Part shown: positions 17,031 through 24,993 of the stretch, in pieces
Position numbering within the stretch: the stretch's first letter is position 1
Layout of the letters: every line of letters begins with the position of its first letter
DNA from: Rhizobium sp. BK399
Lineage (GTDB): Bacteria > Pseudomonadota > Alphaproteobacteria > Rhizobiales > Rhizobiaceae
Length of the DNA stretch: 64,000 nucleotides
Reading direction: 5' to 3'
Assembly: GCF_014194695.1 (NCBI RefSeq)
Contig: NZ_JACIAH010000009.1
Coordinates: 124,001 to 188,000, forward strand
The notes under the pieces: generated by a model
The model's input: the letters and a program-made list of their open reading frames with translations, nothing else
Told to the model about the DNA's origin: nothing
The model's database searches: none
Made by a program: the position numbers and the translations under genes

Positions 17031-17062
17031 GTGCGCGAAGAAAAGGCCCAAAACTCAACAAA

Positions 17063-17205
17063 TCACGCCAACCGGCTTGACCACCCCGCCGAGATCCGGT
17101 TCTCGACAATGAGCATTCCCATAAACACGATCACGGCCAGCAACCAGCCGAGGAGTGCATCGGAAACGTAGTGCGAGCCAACTGCAACGCGCAAGGCGGC
17201 CATCG
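17063..17205 (-). pseudogene. PAP2-family phosphatase C-terminal fragment
   Basis: About 45 residues remain. SHYVSDALLGWLLAVIVFMGM contains the third PAP2 motif (SxxxxxD around the catalytic His). ENRISAGWSSRLA and a stop at 17063 follow. The rest of the gene is absent; its upstream edge runs into the tyrosine-phosphatase-like gene. PAP2 enzymes of this kind dephosphorylate lipid A or undecaprenyl pyrophosphate, which would fit the eptA locus nearby. Confidence 0.65.
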
Positions 17206-17222
17206 TCGCTGCATGCCTCGCT

Positions 17223-17747
17223 TTGACCGGAATAGCGACTGGTGCGTATCCTGCCTATCTGCAACTGTCAGAAAACTTTCATACGGTTGTCGATGGCGAA
17301 CTCTATCGATCAGCCCAGCCAAGTCCGCAACAGCTTGAAGCCTATGTGCGGGACTATGGAATCAAGACGGTCATCAATCTGAGGGCACGGGGTGATAAGG
17401 GCAGCTGGTATGCAGCTGAGGTGGGGACCACAGAGAGGCTGGGCGTAACACATGTGGACTTCCCGATGTCCGCATCGAAAGTGCTGACGCTGGATCGCGC
17501 TGATGAACTTATGAAACTGATGGCTTCGCTACCGAAGCCAATCCTCGTCCATTGCCAGGCAGGAGCGGATCGAACGGGTCTCGCCTCTGCGATTTACAGC
17601 ACCCGTATTGCAGGCCGGGATGAAGAAGCTGCTGAACGTCAGCTGTCCTTCTACTTCGGACATGTTGGCATCCCGCGCCTCTCCGCAGCATATGCAATGG
17701 ATGAGAGCTGGGAGGATCTTGAAGACAGCTCCCGAACTTCCAGCTAA
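17223..17747 (+). CDS. Dual-specificity/tyrosine phosphatase-like protein, N-terminus possibly truncated
   Basis: The product contains VVDGELYRSAQPSPQQLEAYVRDYGIKTVINLR and the CX5R active site HCQAGADRTG, as in DSP-type phosphatases of the cyanobacterial/rhizobial tyrosine-phosphatase group. Family members usually begin with a membrane anchor. Here the frame opens after a TAG at 17168 with a matching hydrophobic stretch (AAIVAACLALTGIATGAY) but has no ATG, only the TTG at 17223. The true start may have been lost when the PAP2 remnant was joined to it. Catalytic residues are intact, so it may still be active if expressed. Confidence 0.7.
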   Translation: MTGIATGAYPAYLQLSENFHTVVDGELYRSAQPSPQQLEAYVRDYGIKTVINLRARGDKGSWYAAEVGTTERLGVTHVDFPMSASKVLTLDRADELMKLMASLPKPILVHCQAGADRTGLASAIYSTRIAGRDEEAAERQLSFYFGHVGIPRLSAAYAMDESWEDLEDSSRTSS

Positions 17748-17817
17748 TCGGGCGGAGGGACCGACGACAGTCCCGCGACATGGTTCTGTCGCGGGCCAGA
17801 TTTCAATCAAAAGCGCT

Positions 17818-18567
17818 TCAATGAGCGGTGGTCATCTTGTCAAAAGCCCCACGCTTCTTGAGGGAACTGACGAGCCCCGTAAGAGCGATGACCCCCACGA
17901 ACAAAGCGACGAGAGCAATCGCGTACGACAGTTCCTGGTCTGAAATAGAGTCCGCCGCGATCCGGTAGAACTCTGTTGCCAGAAGCGCGATAAGTGTCGA
18001 GGACATGGTGGAATAGTCTTTGGCGATGACCCGCCTGATATTGAAGCTCATACCATCCGTCGATGTCGAGAATGCACTGAGCTTGAGTGCCCATCGGGGT
18101 ACGTCACGGCAATAGGCGCTATAGGCATCGCCGAACTTGTTGGCGAGGAACTCCTCTTCGGCATGGATGATGCACTGATAAATGAAGGCGAAAAGCAAGC
18201 ATCCAACAACCACGACCACTGGGTTTCCGTGAAACAGGAAAAGCCCGGAATAGACGAGCATATTCCCGACATACAATGGATTGCGGCAAACCCCGAACAT
18301 GCCTTCTGTGACCAGATCCTTGGCGTAGACCCGCTTGTTCAAGCCGCCCCGTTTGATATATGCGTATCCGATAACTGTTGCACGCAACAGCAATCCGGCA
18401 AGCACGACGAGAATCGCCAGGATATTCTTCCACGCCTCGAGCGCTTCACTTCCGAACACCGTCGTTGTCGGCGGCGTGGAGATGAACAGGGCAACAATAA
18501 TCAGCGGAAATGCCTGGTTTCGGTATTTGAAGAAGAACGTTCCGATCTTCAGCATAAGGGACTTCAT
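17818..18567 (-). CDS. Isoprenylcysteine/phospholipid methyltransferase-family membrane protein
   Basis: This 249-residue membrane protein has the motif LVTEGMFGVCRNPLYVGNMLVYSGLFLF. EEEFLANKFGDAYSAYCRDVPRW follows, the pattern of ICMT/PEMT-type methyltransferases (R-x-P-x-Y and E-E-x-x-L). Hydrophobic segments lie before, within and after this block; the C-terminal third has two extra spans. It starts 12 nt after the cmoA-like gene, so the two form an operon. The substrate is unknown; phospholipid or another small lipid is likely. Confidence 0.75.
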   Translation of the reverse strand: MKSLMLKIGTFFFKYRNQAFPLIIVALFISTPPTTTVFGSEALEAWKNILAILVVLAGLLLRATVIGYAYIKRGGLNKRVYAKDLVTEGMFGVCRNPLYVGNMLVYSGLFLFHGNPVVVVVGCLLFAFIYQCIIHAEEEFLANKFGDAYSAYCRDVPRWALKLSAFSTSTDGMSFNIRRVIAKDYSTMSSTLIALLATEFYRIAADSISDQELSYAIALVALFVGVIALTGLVSSLKKRGAFDKMTTAH

Positions 18568-18579
18568 GGCAATGGGTTC

Positions 18580-19341
18580 TCACTTGATCGCGACGATGCC
18601 GCAGAAATTATACCAACGGAAGAACACCTCCGTGCTCTTGAAGCCCACCTCCCGGAGCAACTGGATATTTTCCTCCAATCGATAGGGAATGAGCACGTTC
18701 TCCAGCGCTTCTCGTTTCTTTGAGATCTCGATCGACGAATATCCGTTGCGCCGCTTGAAGTCGTAGTAGTGGTCGATGAAGAGCCGGTTGAACGTCGTGT
18801 CCTCGCTGGTCAGCTTTTCGATGAGCAGCAGACAACCATGTTCGTTCATACCGTCGTAGATGGTCTTCATCACACGTTCGCGAAACAGCGGTCGCACGAA
18901 CTGCAATGTCAGCAGCATGGTCACGACGCTGGCATTCTCCAGGGAGAAACCGCGATGGAGATCGCCGGTGATCAAATCGATCGAACGGTTCGTTCCCGAC
19001 GCTTCAATTTTCTCGGCGGCCTTCTTCAGCATCTCCGGGGCATTGTCGATGCCGACAAAATCCACCTGATTGTCAACGAAATGATCCAGCGCAAGCAGTG
19101 TTGTGGCTGTCGAACAGCCAATGTCATAGAGATTGGACTGAGGCTGTGCGAAATCCTTTGCCAGTTCGCAGACCATTCGCTGCATCTCGTCATAGAACGG
19201 TACAGAGCGGCTGACCATGTCGTCGAAAACATTCGCGACAGTGGAGTTGAATGAAAAGTCTGCGACCGCATCACGTTCGTCGGCGAAAACCTCGTCACGC
19301 AAATTCGTATGCAGGACAAGTCGGTTAGACTGATCGGTCAT
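18580..19341 (-). CDS. cmoA: Carboxy-S-adenosylmethionine synthase-like methyltransferase (CmoA-like)
   Basis: The 253-residue protein reads like CmoA from end to end: DEVFADERDAVADFSFNSTVANVFDDMVSRSVPFYDEMQRM, LYDIGCSTATTLLAL (SAM binding) and FVGIDNAPEMLKKA. DHYYDFKRRNGYSSIEISKKREALENVL and FFRWYNFCGIVAIK complete it. CmoA makes carboxy-SAM for tRNA wobble uridine modification together with CmoB. I see no cmoB here; the partner is instead a membrane methyltransferase. I chose the ATG at 19341 (GGAGC 5 nt upstream, and family length) over an upstream frame opening. Confidence 0.8.
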   Translation of the reverse strand: MTDQSNRLVLHTNLRDEVFADERDAVADFSFNSTVANVFDDMVSRSVPFYDEMQRMVCELAKDFAQPQSNLYDIGCSTATTLLALDHFVDNQVDFVGIDNAPEMLKKAAEKIEASGTNRSIDLITGDLHRGFSLENASVVTMLLTLQFVRPLFRERVMKTIYDGMNEHGCLLLIEKLTSEDTTFNRLFIDHYYDFKRRNGYSSIEISKKREALENVLIPYRLEENIQLLREVGFKSTEVFFRWYNFCGIVAIK

Positions 19342-19573
19342 ATCCGCTCCAATACACAGCAATGTAAATGGGCGGCTTCGTTCCCCAAGGCACACCCGGC
19401 GCATAGCGATTTGGCCATATGTTCCTGACGAGAACCTGAACACCGGGCTGCCCCCGGGGGCCTTCACAAGCGGCGAAGGTGTCCTTCATCCAGCCAAATA
19501 TGGGCCAAAAAGGAGACTTCCTCGGTCAGCAACCTGTGCGGAATTCTAGTCGCGTTCAGCACGCGAGAGCATC

Positions 19574-19948
19574 TTAGTGGCGGATGAGCTTCATTCGAGC
19601 TGAAAGTTCACGGAGATCGAAGGGTTTGACGAGAAAGTCGTCCGCTCCTCCCTTTATTCCTGCCAGACGATCACTGTACTGGTCTTGTGCGGTCATAATG
19701 ATGACGCGAACCGTATTGTTTGCCGCCCGAATGTCGCTGAGGAGTGAAAGTCCGTTCCCATCCGGCAGACGCAGATCAAGCAGTACCAGGTCGTAGTTCG
19801 CTGATACGAGCCTACGGGAGGCTACCTTCAGGTTCCTGCACCAATCGACAGTGTGTCCCTCGCCAACCATATGAGCTGAAACAGCATCCCCGATCTCTAC
19901 GTTGTCTTCGACGACAAGAACATTCACCGGCCGGGGCCCCTGATCCAC
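19574..19948 (-). CDS. Truncated OmpR-type response regulator, receiver domain only
   Basis: A complete receiver domain is present: acidic pocket VVEDN, phospho-acceptor in DLVLLDLRLPDGNG, Thr in IIMTAQ and Lys in FLVKPFD. The sequence then ends in ELSARMKLIRH where QseB/PmrA regulators continue with a winged-helix DNA-binding domain. It is 124 residues against about 220 for the family. The GTG start is 25 nt after the eptA stop, so it was the second gene of an eptA-regulator-kinase operon. Without the output domain it cannot act as a normal transcription factor. Confidence 0.8.
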   Translation of the reverse strand: MDQGPRPVNVLVVEDNVEIGDAVSAHMVGEGHTVDWCRNLKVASRRLVSANYDLVLLDLRLPDGNGLSLLSDIRAANNTVRVIIMTAQDQYSDRLAGIKGGADDFLVKPFDLRELSARMKLIRH

Positions 19949-19973
19949 TTCTCATCGTCGGCGGTCTCGCCCA

Positions 19974-21614
19974 TCAGGAATTCCCGCCCCTACACGGTGA
20001 AAACACGTCCAGCTCGCGCTGGTAGACCGAGGTCTGCACATTCATCATTCCAAGCACGCTGTGAAAGAGGTTGTCGTGGGAGGTTGGACGAGTTGCCTCC
20101 TTGCGAAGGCAGGCGGTGTCCAGCTCCATTGATTTCGTGAAGTCGTCGTCAAGCCACGTCAGGAAAGGCACGTGCGTTTGCTGCGATGGAGCGAAAGTGT
20201 ACGGCGCACCGTGCAGATAGAGCCCCTTTTCACCCAGGGATTCTCCATGGTCTGACATATAGATCACGCCAGCCGCCATCTGGCTGGACCGGGCCTTGAG
20301 GCGATCGATAACGGCGGAGAGGAAATAGTCGGTATAGAGGATGGAATTGTCATAGGCGTTGGTGATTTCGCCTTCCGAGCACCGCCCGAGTTCTGCCGTT
20401 CGACAGTCCGGAATAAATCCGCCCATGTGTTCAGGGTATCGAAGGTAGTAAGCAGGACCGTGACTGCCCAACTGGTGGAGCACCAGGACGCTGTCGCCTT
20501 GGACGTGATCCAGCCAGTCGTCGAGCTTCTCCAGCAAGATGGCATCCAGACATTCACCTTGCTTGCAGAAGCGCCGATCCTTTGAGCTCGCCAGGTCAAC
20601 GTACAGGACCCGGTCCGCAACGCCCTTGCTACCCGTGTTGTTATCGAACCAGGCAACGTTGACCCCGGCATGGGAGAGCACGTCGAGTAGGTTTTCGTTG
20701 GCGCGTGCCTTTGCGTGCGTGAATTCCGCCCGCGTGAACCGCGAGAACATGCAGGGAATTGATGTTGCGGTAGCCGTACCGCAGCTCTCGGTATCAGGGA
20801 AATAGACGACCTTGCGTGCCTTGAGCTGCGGGTTCGTTTCTCGGCCATAACCCCCGAGTGAGAAGTTTTCGGCACGGGCAGTCTCCCCAGCAACAATAAT
20901 CGTCACTCTCGGCTTGTTGATGCGCGCCAGAGGCGGTTTCACAACAGCGTCGGTCCCGACAGGCTGGACGACAATCAATGCTTCCTTTCGGGCGCTGAGG
21001 AAATAGCGCGCCGTGCTTACGATCGGTGTAACGGGATTGAGGCTTTTGGTGATGTCGCGTCGTTCTCTGACAGCGGCACTATACTCTTTCGAGTAGGTGA
21101 TGCCGCAAACCGCGACAATTCCGAGCGAAATCACGATCGCTGCCAGGTTCCATACGACCTTGCTGACGAACGGTCGGTGATCGACCTTCGTCCACGCAAT
21201 GATCAAGGACGGTAGGACACCGAAAATCGCAAGATGAAAGGCGAGGTCGCGGGTGATCAGGTGCTGTGCCTCCGCAGGCGTTGTCTCCATCGCATTGCGG
21301 ATCATGTCGGTGTCCACGACCACGCCAAATCTGTCTATGAAATGGCTTGCCACGGCAGCGACGATGACAAGAAAAATCAGGAACGGCTTTATGAGGTATT
21401 TCATCGAGAAGGGAGTGATCGCGGCAACGCAGAGAGCCACCATTGCAAGATATAGCGCCCACAGGGGACCAGTCCCACTTCCGAGATAGTCGTTGGCCTT
21501 CTGCCAAAACGTGTTGTTGCAGAAGACAAGAATATAGATAGATACAAAAATGCAAAGCGGAATGCTGCCGATAACGGGCCGTGGCACGCTCACGTTTGCG
21601 GGCTCGTTCTTCAC
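19974..21614 (-). CDS. eptA: Lipid A phosphoethanolamine transferase
   Basis: Starting from the GTG at 21614 (GGAG 8 nt upstream) the product is 546 residues, the size of EptA. Five N-terminal membrane spans are followed by the periplasmic sulfatase-fold domain. The nucleophile Thr lies in VAGETARAENFSLGGYGRETNP, then CGTATATSIPCMFS, LHQLGSHGPAYY, and the metal site MSDHGESLGEKGLYLHG. Paired Cys residues match the family disulphides. EptA adds phosphoethanolamine to lipid A and lowers binding of cationic peptides. The frame is open upstream to 21701. Confidence 0.9.
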   Translation of the reverse strand: MKNEPANVSVPRPVIGSIPLCIFVSIYILVFCNNTFWQKANDYLGSGTGPLWALYLAMVALCVAAITPFSMKYLIKPFLIFLVIVAAVASHFIDRFGVVVDTDMIRNAMETTPAEAQHLITRDLAFHLAIFGVLPSLIIAWTKVDHRPFVSKVVWNLAAIVISLGIVAVCGITYSKEYSAAVRERRDITKSLNPVTPIVSTARYFLSARKEALIVVQPVGTDAVVKPPLARINKPRVTIIVAGETARAENFSLGGYGRETNPQLKARKVVYFPDTESCGTATATSIPCMFSRFTRAEFTHAKARANENLLDVLSHAGVNVAWFDNNTGSKGVADRVLYVDLASSKDRRFCKQGECLDAILLEKLDDWLDHVQGDSVLVLHQLGSHGPAYYLRYPEHMGGFIPDCRTAELGRCSEGEITNAYDNSILYTDYFLSAVIDRLKARSSQMAAGVIYMSDHGESLGEKGLYLHGAPYTFAPSQQTHVPFLTWLDDDFTKSMELDTACLRKEATRPTSHDNLFHSVLGMMNVQTSVYQRELDVFSPCRGGNS

Positions 21615-21823
21615 TTTCACTTCTCCAACGCAAACGGGCCTTTTGAAGAGGATTGCTGACACCAACCTGAAGCGACGAGAATGAAGGGCGTCCAGATTCA
21701 TCGCCGGCCGGACGTCGATTCTGTCAAGACATTGCGTCGAACCACGCCCGAATCTGCCGTGCGGACCAACACCAACGGGTCATCGTCCTCCCTTCCCAGG
21801 CGATCGCCATTCAATCGAACCGC

Positions 21824-22543
21824 TCACCGGCCAACGACCGATACCCGCACCGCTTCCGGCCGGTAGTCGTTTGGGAAAAGCCGTTTCAGGCTTTCGATCT
21901 TCGGCAGGTCGTTGACGACGATATACGGATACGTCGGATTGTTCGTCAGAAAGTTCTGATGGTAGTCTTCTGCCGGGTAGAACGCCTTCCCAGGTTCAAT
22001 TGTCGTGACGATCGCCTCATTGTAAACCTTCGCCTGATTGAGTTGGCCGATATAGGCCCTCGCAACTTTTGCCTGCATGTCGTTCGTGGGAAAGATTGCC
22101 GAGCGGTATTGGGTCCCCGTGTCAGGACCTTGCCGATTGAGCTCCGTCGGATCGTGTGCGACTGAAAAATAGATCTGGAGCAGATGGCCGTAGCTCACCT
22201 TCTTCGGATCAAAGACTATGCGAACTGACTCGGCATGGCCTGTCGTTCCGGTGCCGACCGCTTCGTATTGAGCCGTCGACCTGCCACCACCAGCGTAGCC
22301 CGACGTTGCACTGACGACACCGTCAACATGCTGGAAGACCCCCTGCACTCCCCAGAAGCAGCCACCGGCAAGGACGGCGGTCTCAAGCTTTTGTTGGGAC
22401 GCCATATCCTGAAGCGGTGCTGGAATGGCATGAGCCTCTTCCGCGGCGAGGACGGCGATTTGAAACGCAGACCCGGCTGCAACCGCCATGGCCAGGGTTG
22501 GCACGAGAGCCACTTGTCTCAAAAGACCCCCATGACGCGTCAT
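21824..22543 (-). CDS. msrA: Peptide methionine-S-sulfoxide reductase A, exported
   Basis: The 239-residue protein begins with a signal peptide (VALVPTLAMAVAAGSAFQIAVLAAEEAHA). It carries the MsrA active site AVLAGGCFWGVQGVFQHVDGV with the catalytic Cys in GCFW. YEAVGTGTTGHAESVRI, THDPTELNRQGPD-like text and YHQNFL follow. The ATG at 22543 has AAGGAG 7 nt upstream; longer frames upstream have no support. It pairs with the exported msrB just upstream and would repair oxidised methionine in periplasmic proteins. Confidence 0.92.
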   Translation of the reverse strand: MTRHGGLLRQVALVPTLAMAVAAGSAFQIAVLAAEEAHAIPAPLQDMASQQKLETAVLAGGCFWGVQGVFQHVDGVVSATSGYAGGGRSTAQYEAVGTGTTGHAESVRIVFDPKKVSYGHLLQIYFSVAHDPTELNRQGPDTGTQYRSAIFPTNDMQAKVARAYIGQLNQAKVYNEAIVTTIEPGKAFYPAEDYHQNFLTNNPTYPYIVVNDLPKIESLKRLFPNDYRPEAVRVSVVGR

Positions 22544-22646
22544 TTCGATCTCCTTAGTCTGATGGGAACAGGTAGGCCTGACGCCAAGGTTCGGGAACGT
22601 GATGTCGAGTGCATGGTCGCTGATCGGTGCCGCCTTCGCGTGAGGG

Positions 22647-22664
22647 CCGGTCGGGCCCGACCGG
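22647..22664. repeat. 18-bp perfect GC palindrome between msrB and msrA
   Basis: CCGGTCGGGCCCGACCGG is a perfect palindrome in the 170-bp gap between the two reductase genes. It can form a hairpin in either transcript. There is no T-run, so partial attenuation or mRNA protection is more likely than full termination. Confidence 0.6.
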
Positions 22665-22714
22665 GTCAGGATGTCGCCGAGCGGAAACGGAATCATGCGA
22701 ATACCCCTGACCTG

Positions 22715-23197
22715 TCAGCCCGCGAGTGGATGGAATTTCATGGCGACGCCGTTCATGCAATACCGATGGCCGGTAGGCTTTGGACCATCATCGAAGACAT
22801 GTCCGAGATGGCCGCCGCAACGACTGCAATGGACTTCCGTACGCACCATTCCAAGTGTCGCATCCGTGGAGGTCCCAACCGCGTCCTTGAGCGGCGCCCA
22901 GAAGCTCGGCCATCCTGTCCCACTGTCAAATTTCGTGGTGGACGAAAAGGCATTCTGGTCGCAACCCGCGCAAGCGAAATTGCCTTTTCTATGCTCCTTC
23001 AACAATGCACTCGAGAAAGGACGCTCCGTGCCTTCCCTCCTGAGGACGGTGTACTGATCCGGGGTGAGTAGCTTCCTCCACTCGGCATCACTATGCGATA
23101 TGGCGAAGGTCTCGCGGGCGACCGCAGACTGCCTTCCGAAGCAAAGCCCAAACGCGCCCAGTGCAGCGCCGATCAGAACTTGACGCCTGCCCACCAT
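22715..23197 (-). CDS. msrB: Peptide methionine-R-sulfoxide reductase B, Tat-exported
   Basis: The 160-residue protein starts MVGRRQVLIGAALGAFGL, a twin-arginine-like signal. It then has the MsrB blocks EWRKLLTPDQYTVLRREGTERPFSS, the zinc Cys pairs CAGC and CSRC, GTGWPSFW, and the catalytic Cys in HRYCMNGVAMKF. I chose the ATG at 23197, where GAGGAGGAG lies upstream, over an open frame to 23278. With msrA it gives a periplasmic repair pair for both methionine sulfoxide stereoisomers. Confidence 0.92.
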   Translation of the reverse strand: MVGRRQVLIGAALGAFGLCFGRQSAVARETFAISHSDAEWRKLLTPDQYTVLRREGTERPFSSALLKEHRKGNFACAGCDQNAFSSTTKFDSGTGWPSFWAPLKDAVGTSTDATLGMVRTEVHCSRCGGHLGHVFDDGPKPTGHRYCMNGVAMKFHPLAG

Positions 23198-23362
23198 CTT
23201 GTTCTCCTCCTCGGTTCCCTGACCCGCGTCCGACGTGTTCGGGCTGCGGTATCGGAAGATCTGCCTTTTGTTGCACACATGGAAGTGGCAACACTGAAAA
23301 GTGAAACCGCCTTTTTCCCGATCTGTTCAGGACGAGCAACACCGGCATCCACGACAACAGGC

Positions 23363-24361
23363 CTATCTTCGCAGATTCCAAAGTTTCAAAAGCTCGAGCG
23401 GTCCCGAAATACCAGCTTCGATGACGAACGGGTCCGATTTCAGAGGGCTTTTGACCGGTAGCCCGTGTCCGAAGCCTCTGAGCGAATAGAACGACACCTG
23501 CCCCTTGTGGAACCCATCCCATCGCACCACGTGCCCCCAGGGCTTGTGCAATTGCTTTGCCGTTGCCACTTCGATGCCAACGATATCCAGCCACTGTGAG
23601 GCGGCTGCGACAGCGTTGTCCGGATGGACCGTACGATCGCCGCTCCCCTGCCAGATCGATATGGGCGGCCACGTCTTCCGCTCCGGGGAGATCGTGCGTG
23701 CCAGATCGCCCCATTCGCGAGGCGAGCGCGAATGACCGGATTTCATCGTTCGAAGCGCCGAAATTGCATCGCGTGCCGCCCCATAGGGCATGCCGGCAAA
23801 GATCGCCCCGCCAGCGAACAGATCAGGGTAGGTGACAAGGAGAGCCGATGTCATCGCACCACCGGCCGAAAGTCCCGCCACATAAACGCGGGCGCGATCG
23901 ACTTGGTATTGCCTGACAGCATGATTGATCATTTGCCTGATCGACATCAGTTCGCCCCGGTCACGGGCGATGGCGCTCGGCCGAAACCAGTTGAAGCAAC
24001 GCTGCGGGTTGTTCGCTTCTCTCTGCTCGGGATAGAGAAGGATAAAACCGCGCTGGGCTGCAAGCTTTGAAAAGCCGCTCGCAAGGTCGAGGCTCTCCGG
24101 TGTCTGTCGGCAGCCGTGAAGGAACAAGACGAGCGCCGGCTTTGGGGGATGCCTTCTGGGCACGAACAGCTTCATTTTCAGGCGGCCGGGGTTTGAGCCG
24201 AAATCCGTTACTTCAGTGAGCACGGGCTTTGGACTTGCCGGTCGGCGCCGACGTGTGGTCGGCTGTTTGGGTATGCGAAAGAACGACGTCTCGAAGAGGC
24301 GCCGGACCTTCTTGCGATTTTTCAGGAGTCGTGAGAGTGACCTGGAGAGTTTCAACGTCAT
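23363..24361 (-). CDS. PHB-depolymerase-family esterase
   Basis: This 332-residue alpha/beta hydrolase has LVLFLHGCRQTPESLDLASGFSKLAAQRGFILLYPEQ and the nucleophile elbow VAGLSAGGAMTSALLVTYPDLFAGGAIFAGMPYGAA. SIWQGSGDRTVHPDN supplies the acid, and a C-terminal FGHGLPV the His. This is the LpqC/poly(3-hydroxybutyrate) depolymerase group; many members are feruloyl or acetyl esterases. The basic N-terminus (about 50 residues, rich in Arg and Lys) is not a clear signal peptide, so the location is uncertain. Confidence 0.85.
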   Translation of the reverse strand: MTLKLSRSLSRLLKNRKKVRRLFETSFFRIPKQPTTRRRRPASPKPVLTEVTDFGSNPGRLKMKLFVPRRHPPKPALVLFLHGCRQTPESLDLASGFSKLAAQRGFILLYPEQREANNPQRCFNWFRPSAIARDRGELMSIRQMINHAVRQYQVDRARVYVAGLSAGGAMTSALLVTYPDLFAGGAIFAGMPYGAARDAISALRTMKSGHSRSPREWGDLARTISPERKTWPPISIWQGSGDRTVHPDNAVAAASQWLDIVGIEVATAKQLHKPWGHVVRWDGFHKGQVSFYSLRGFGHGLPVKSPLKSDPFVIEAGISGPLELLKLWNLRR

Positions 24362-24573
24362 TGGCGGGCCCCGTTTTGACGTCCTCGACGCTTCTCCCGC
24401 GGCACGCCGCCATCGATAGACAATGCGCCAGTTTAACTAGGCGACGATGACCGCTATCCAAGCGGCAGGAGAAAAAACCTCGCAGGCTGCCGATACCTGC
24501 TCAACACTGAGGCAGGGGGAATGGGGAGGGGACCAGGCGCACGGTTGATGGCTTCTCCCGGGAGACAAAGATG

Positions 24574-24603
24574 AAAAAAACGCCCGTCACGATGTGACGA
24601 GCG
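24574..24603 (-). terminator. Rho-independent terminator of the DUF1127 gene
   Basis: On the minus strand CGCTCGTCAC and GTGACGGGCG pair around a short loop and are followed by seven Ts. It lies 30 nt after the DUF1127 stop. Confidence 0.8.
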
Positions 24604-24633
24604 CTTTCAAATTCCAAGTCTGGATGGCGCCGA

Positions 24634-24780
24634 TTAACGGCCCGAGGCTGCCTTGGCAACGCTACGAATTTCGGCGCGATCGATACCGAGATCGTGCAGT
24701 TCGCGATTGCTCATGCGGCCGAGCTCTGAGACCGTCTGCTGGTACTTGCGCCAATTGTTGAAAGAGCGTGCTACGTTCAT
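24634..24780 (-). CDS. DUF1127 (YjiS-like) small protein
   Basis: The 48-residue product begins MNVARSFNNWRKYQQTVSELGRMSN and continues RELHDLGIDRAEI, the DUF1127 signature with its conserved L-x-D-L-G-I-x-R core. AAAGGGGAG precedes the ATG with good spacing. Small basic DUF1127 proteins in Agrobacterium and relatives affect RNA turnover and phosphate or carbon physiology. It is a single-gene transcript with its own terminator. Confidence 0.88.
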   Translation of the reverse strand: MNVARSFNNWRKYQQTVSELGRMSNRELHDLGIDRAEIRSVAKAASGR

Positions 24781-24993
24781 AATGACTCCCCTTTCCTGGG
24801 CTTTCAAAGCTCAGCTGCCAGTCCGTGGCGCTTCGTTCGCTTTGTTGAAGTTTATGTAGTGATCTTGGATCTGAATGTGCAGCGCTAAGGGGTGATCCCA
24901 GCCCTGCCTTAGGTGCATAGCGCCTGGCTACTCGTTCGGCACGCGCCTCCCTTTCCGCACATGACGTTGTGTCCACCTTTGGGCCAAACGTGG

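Noticed and set aside
16073..17080. Plus-strand frame of 335 codons
   Set aside because: It covers the histidine kinase fragment on the other strand and reads as low-complexity Pro/Arg/Gly text without domains.
19355..19385. GGAAC upstream of the cmoA-like gene (minus strand) as an EcfG promoter
   Set aside because: The spacing to the next TT is 17, not 18-19, and the -10 lacks GTT.
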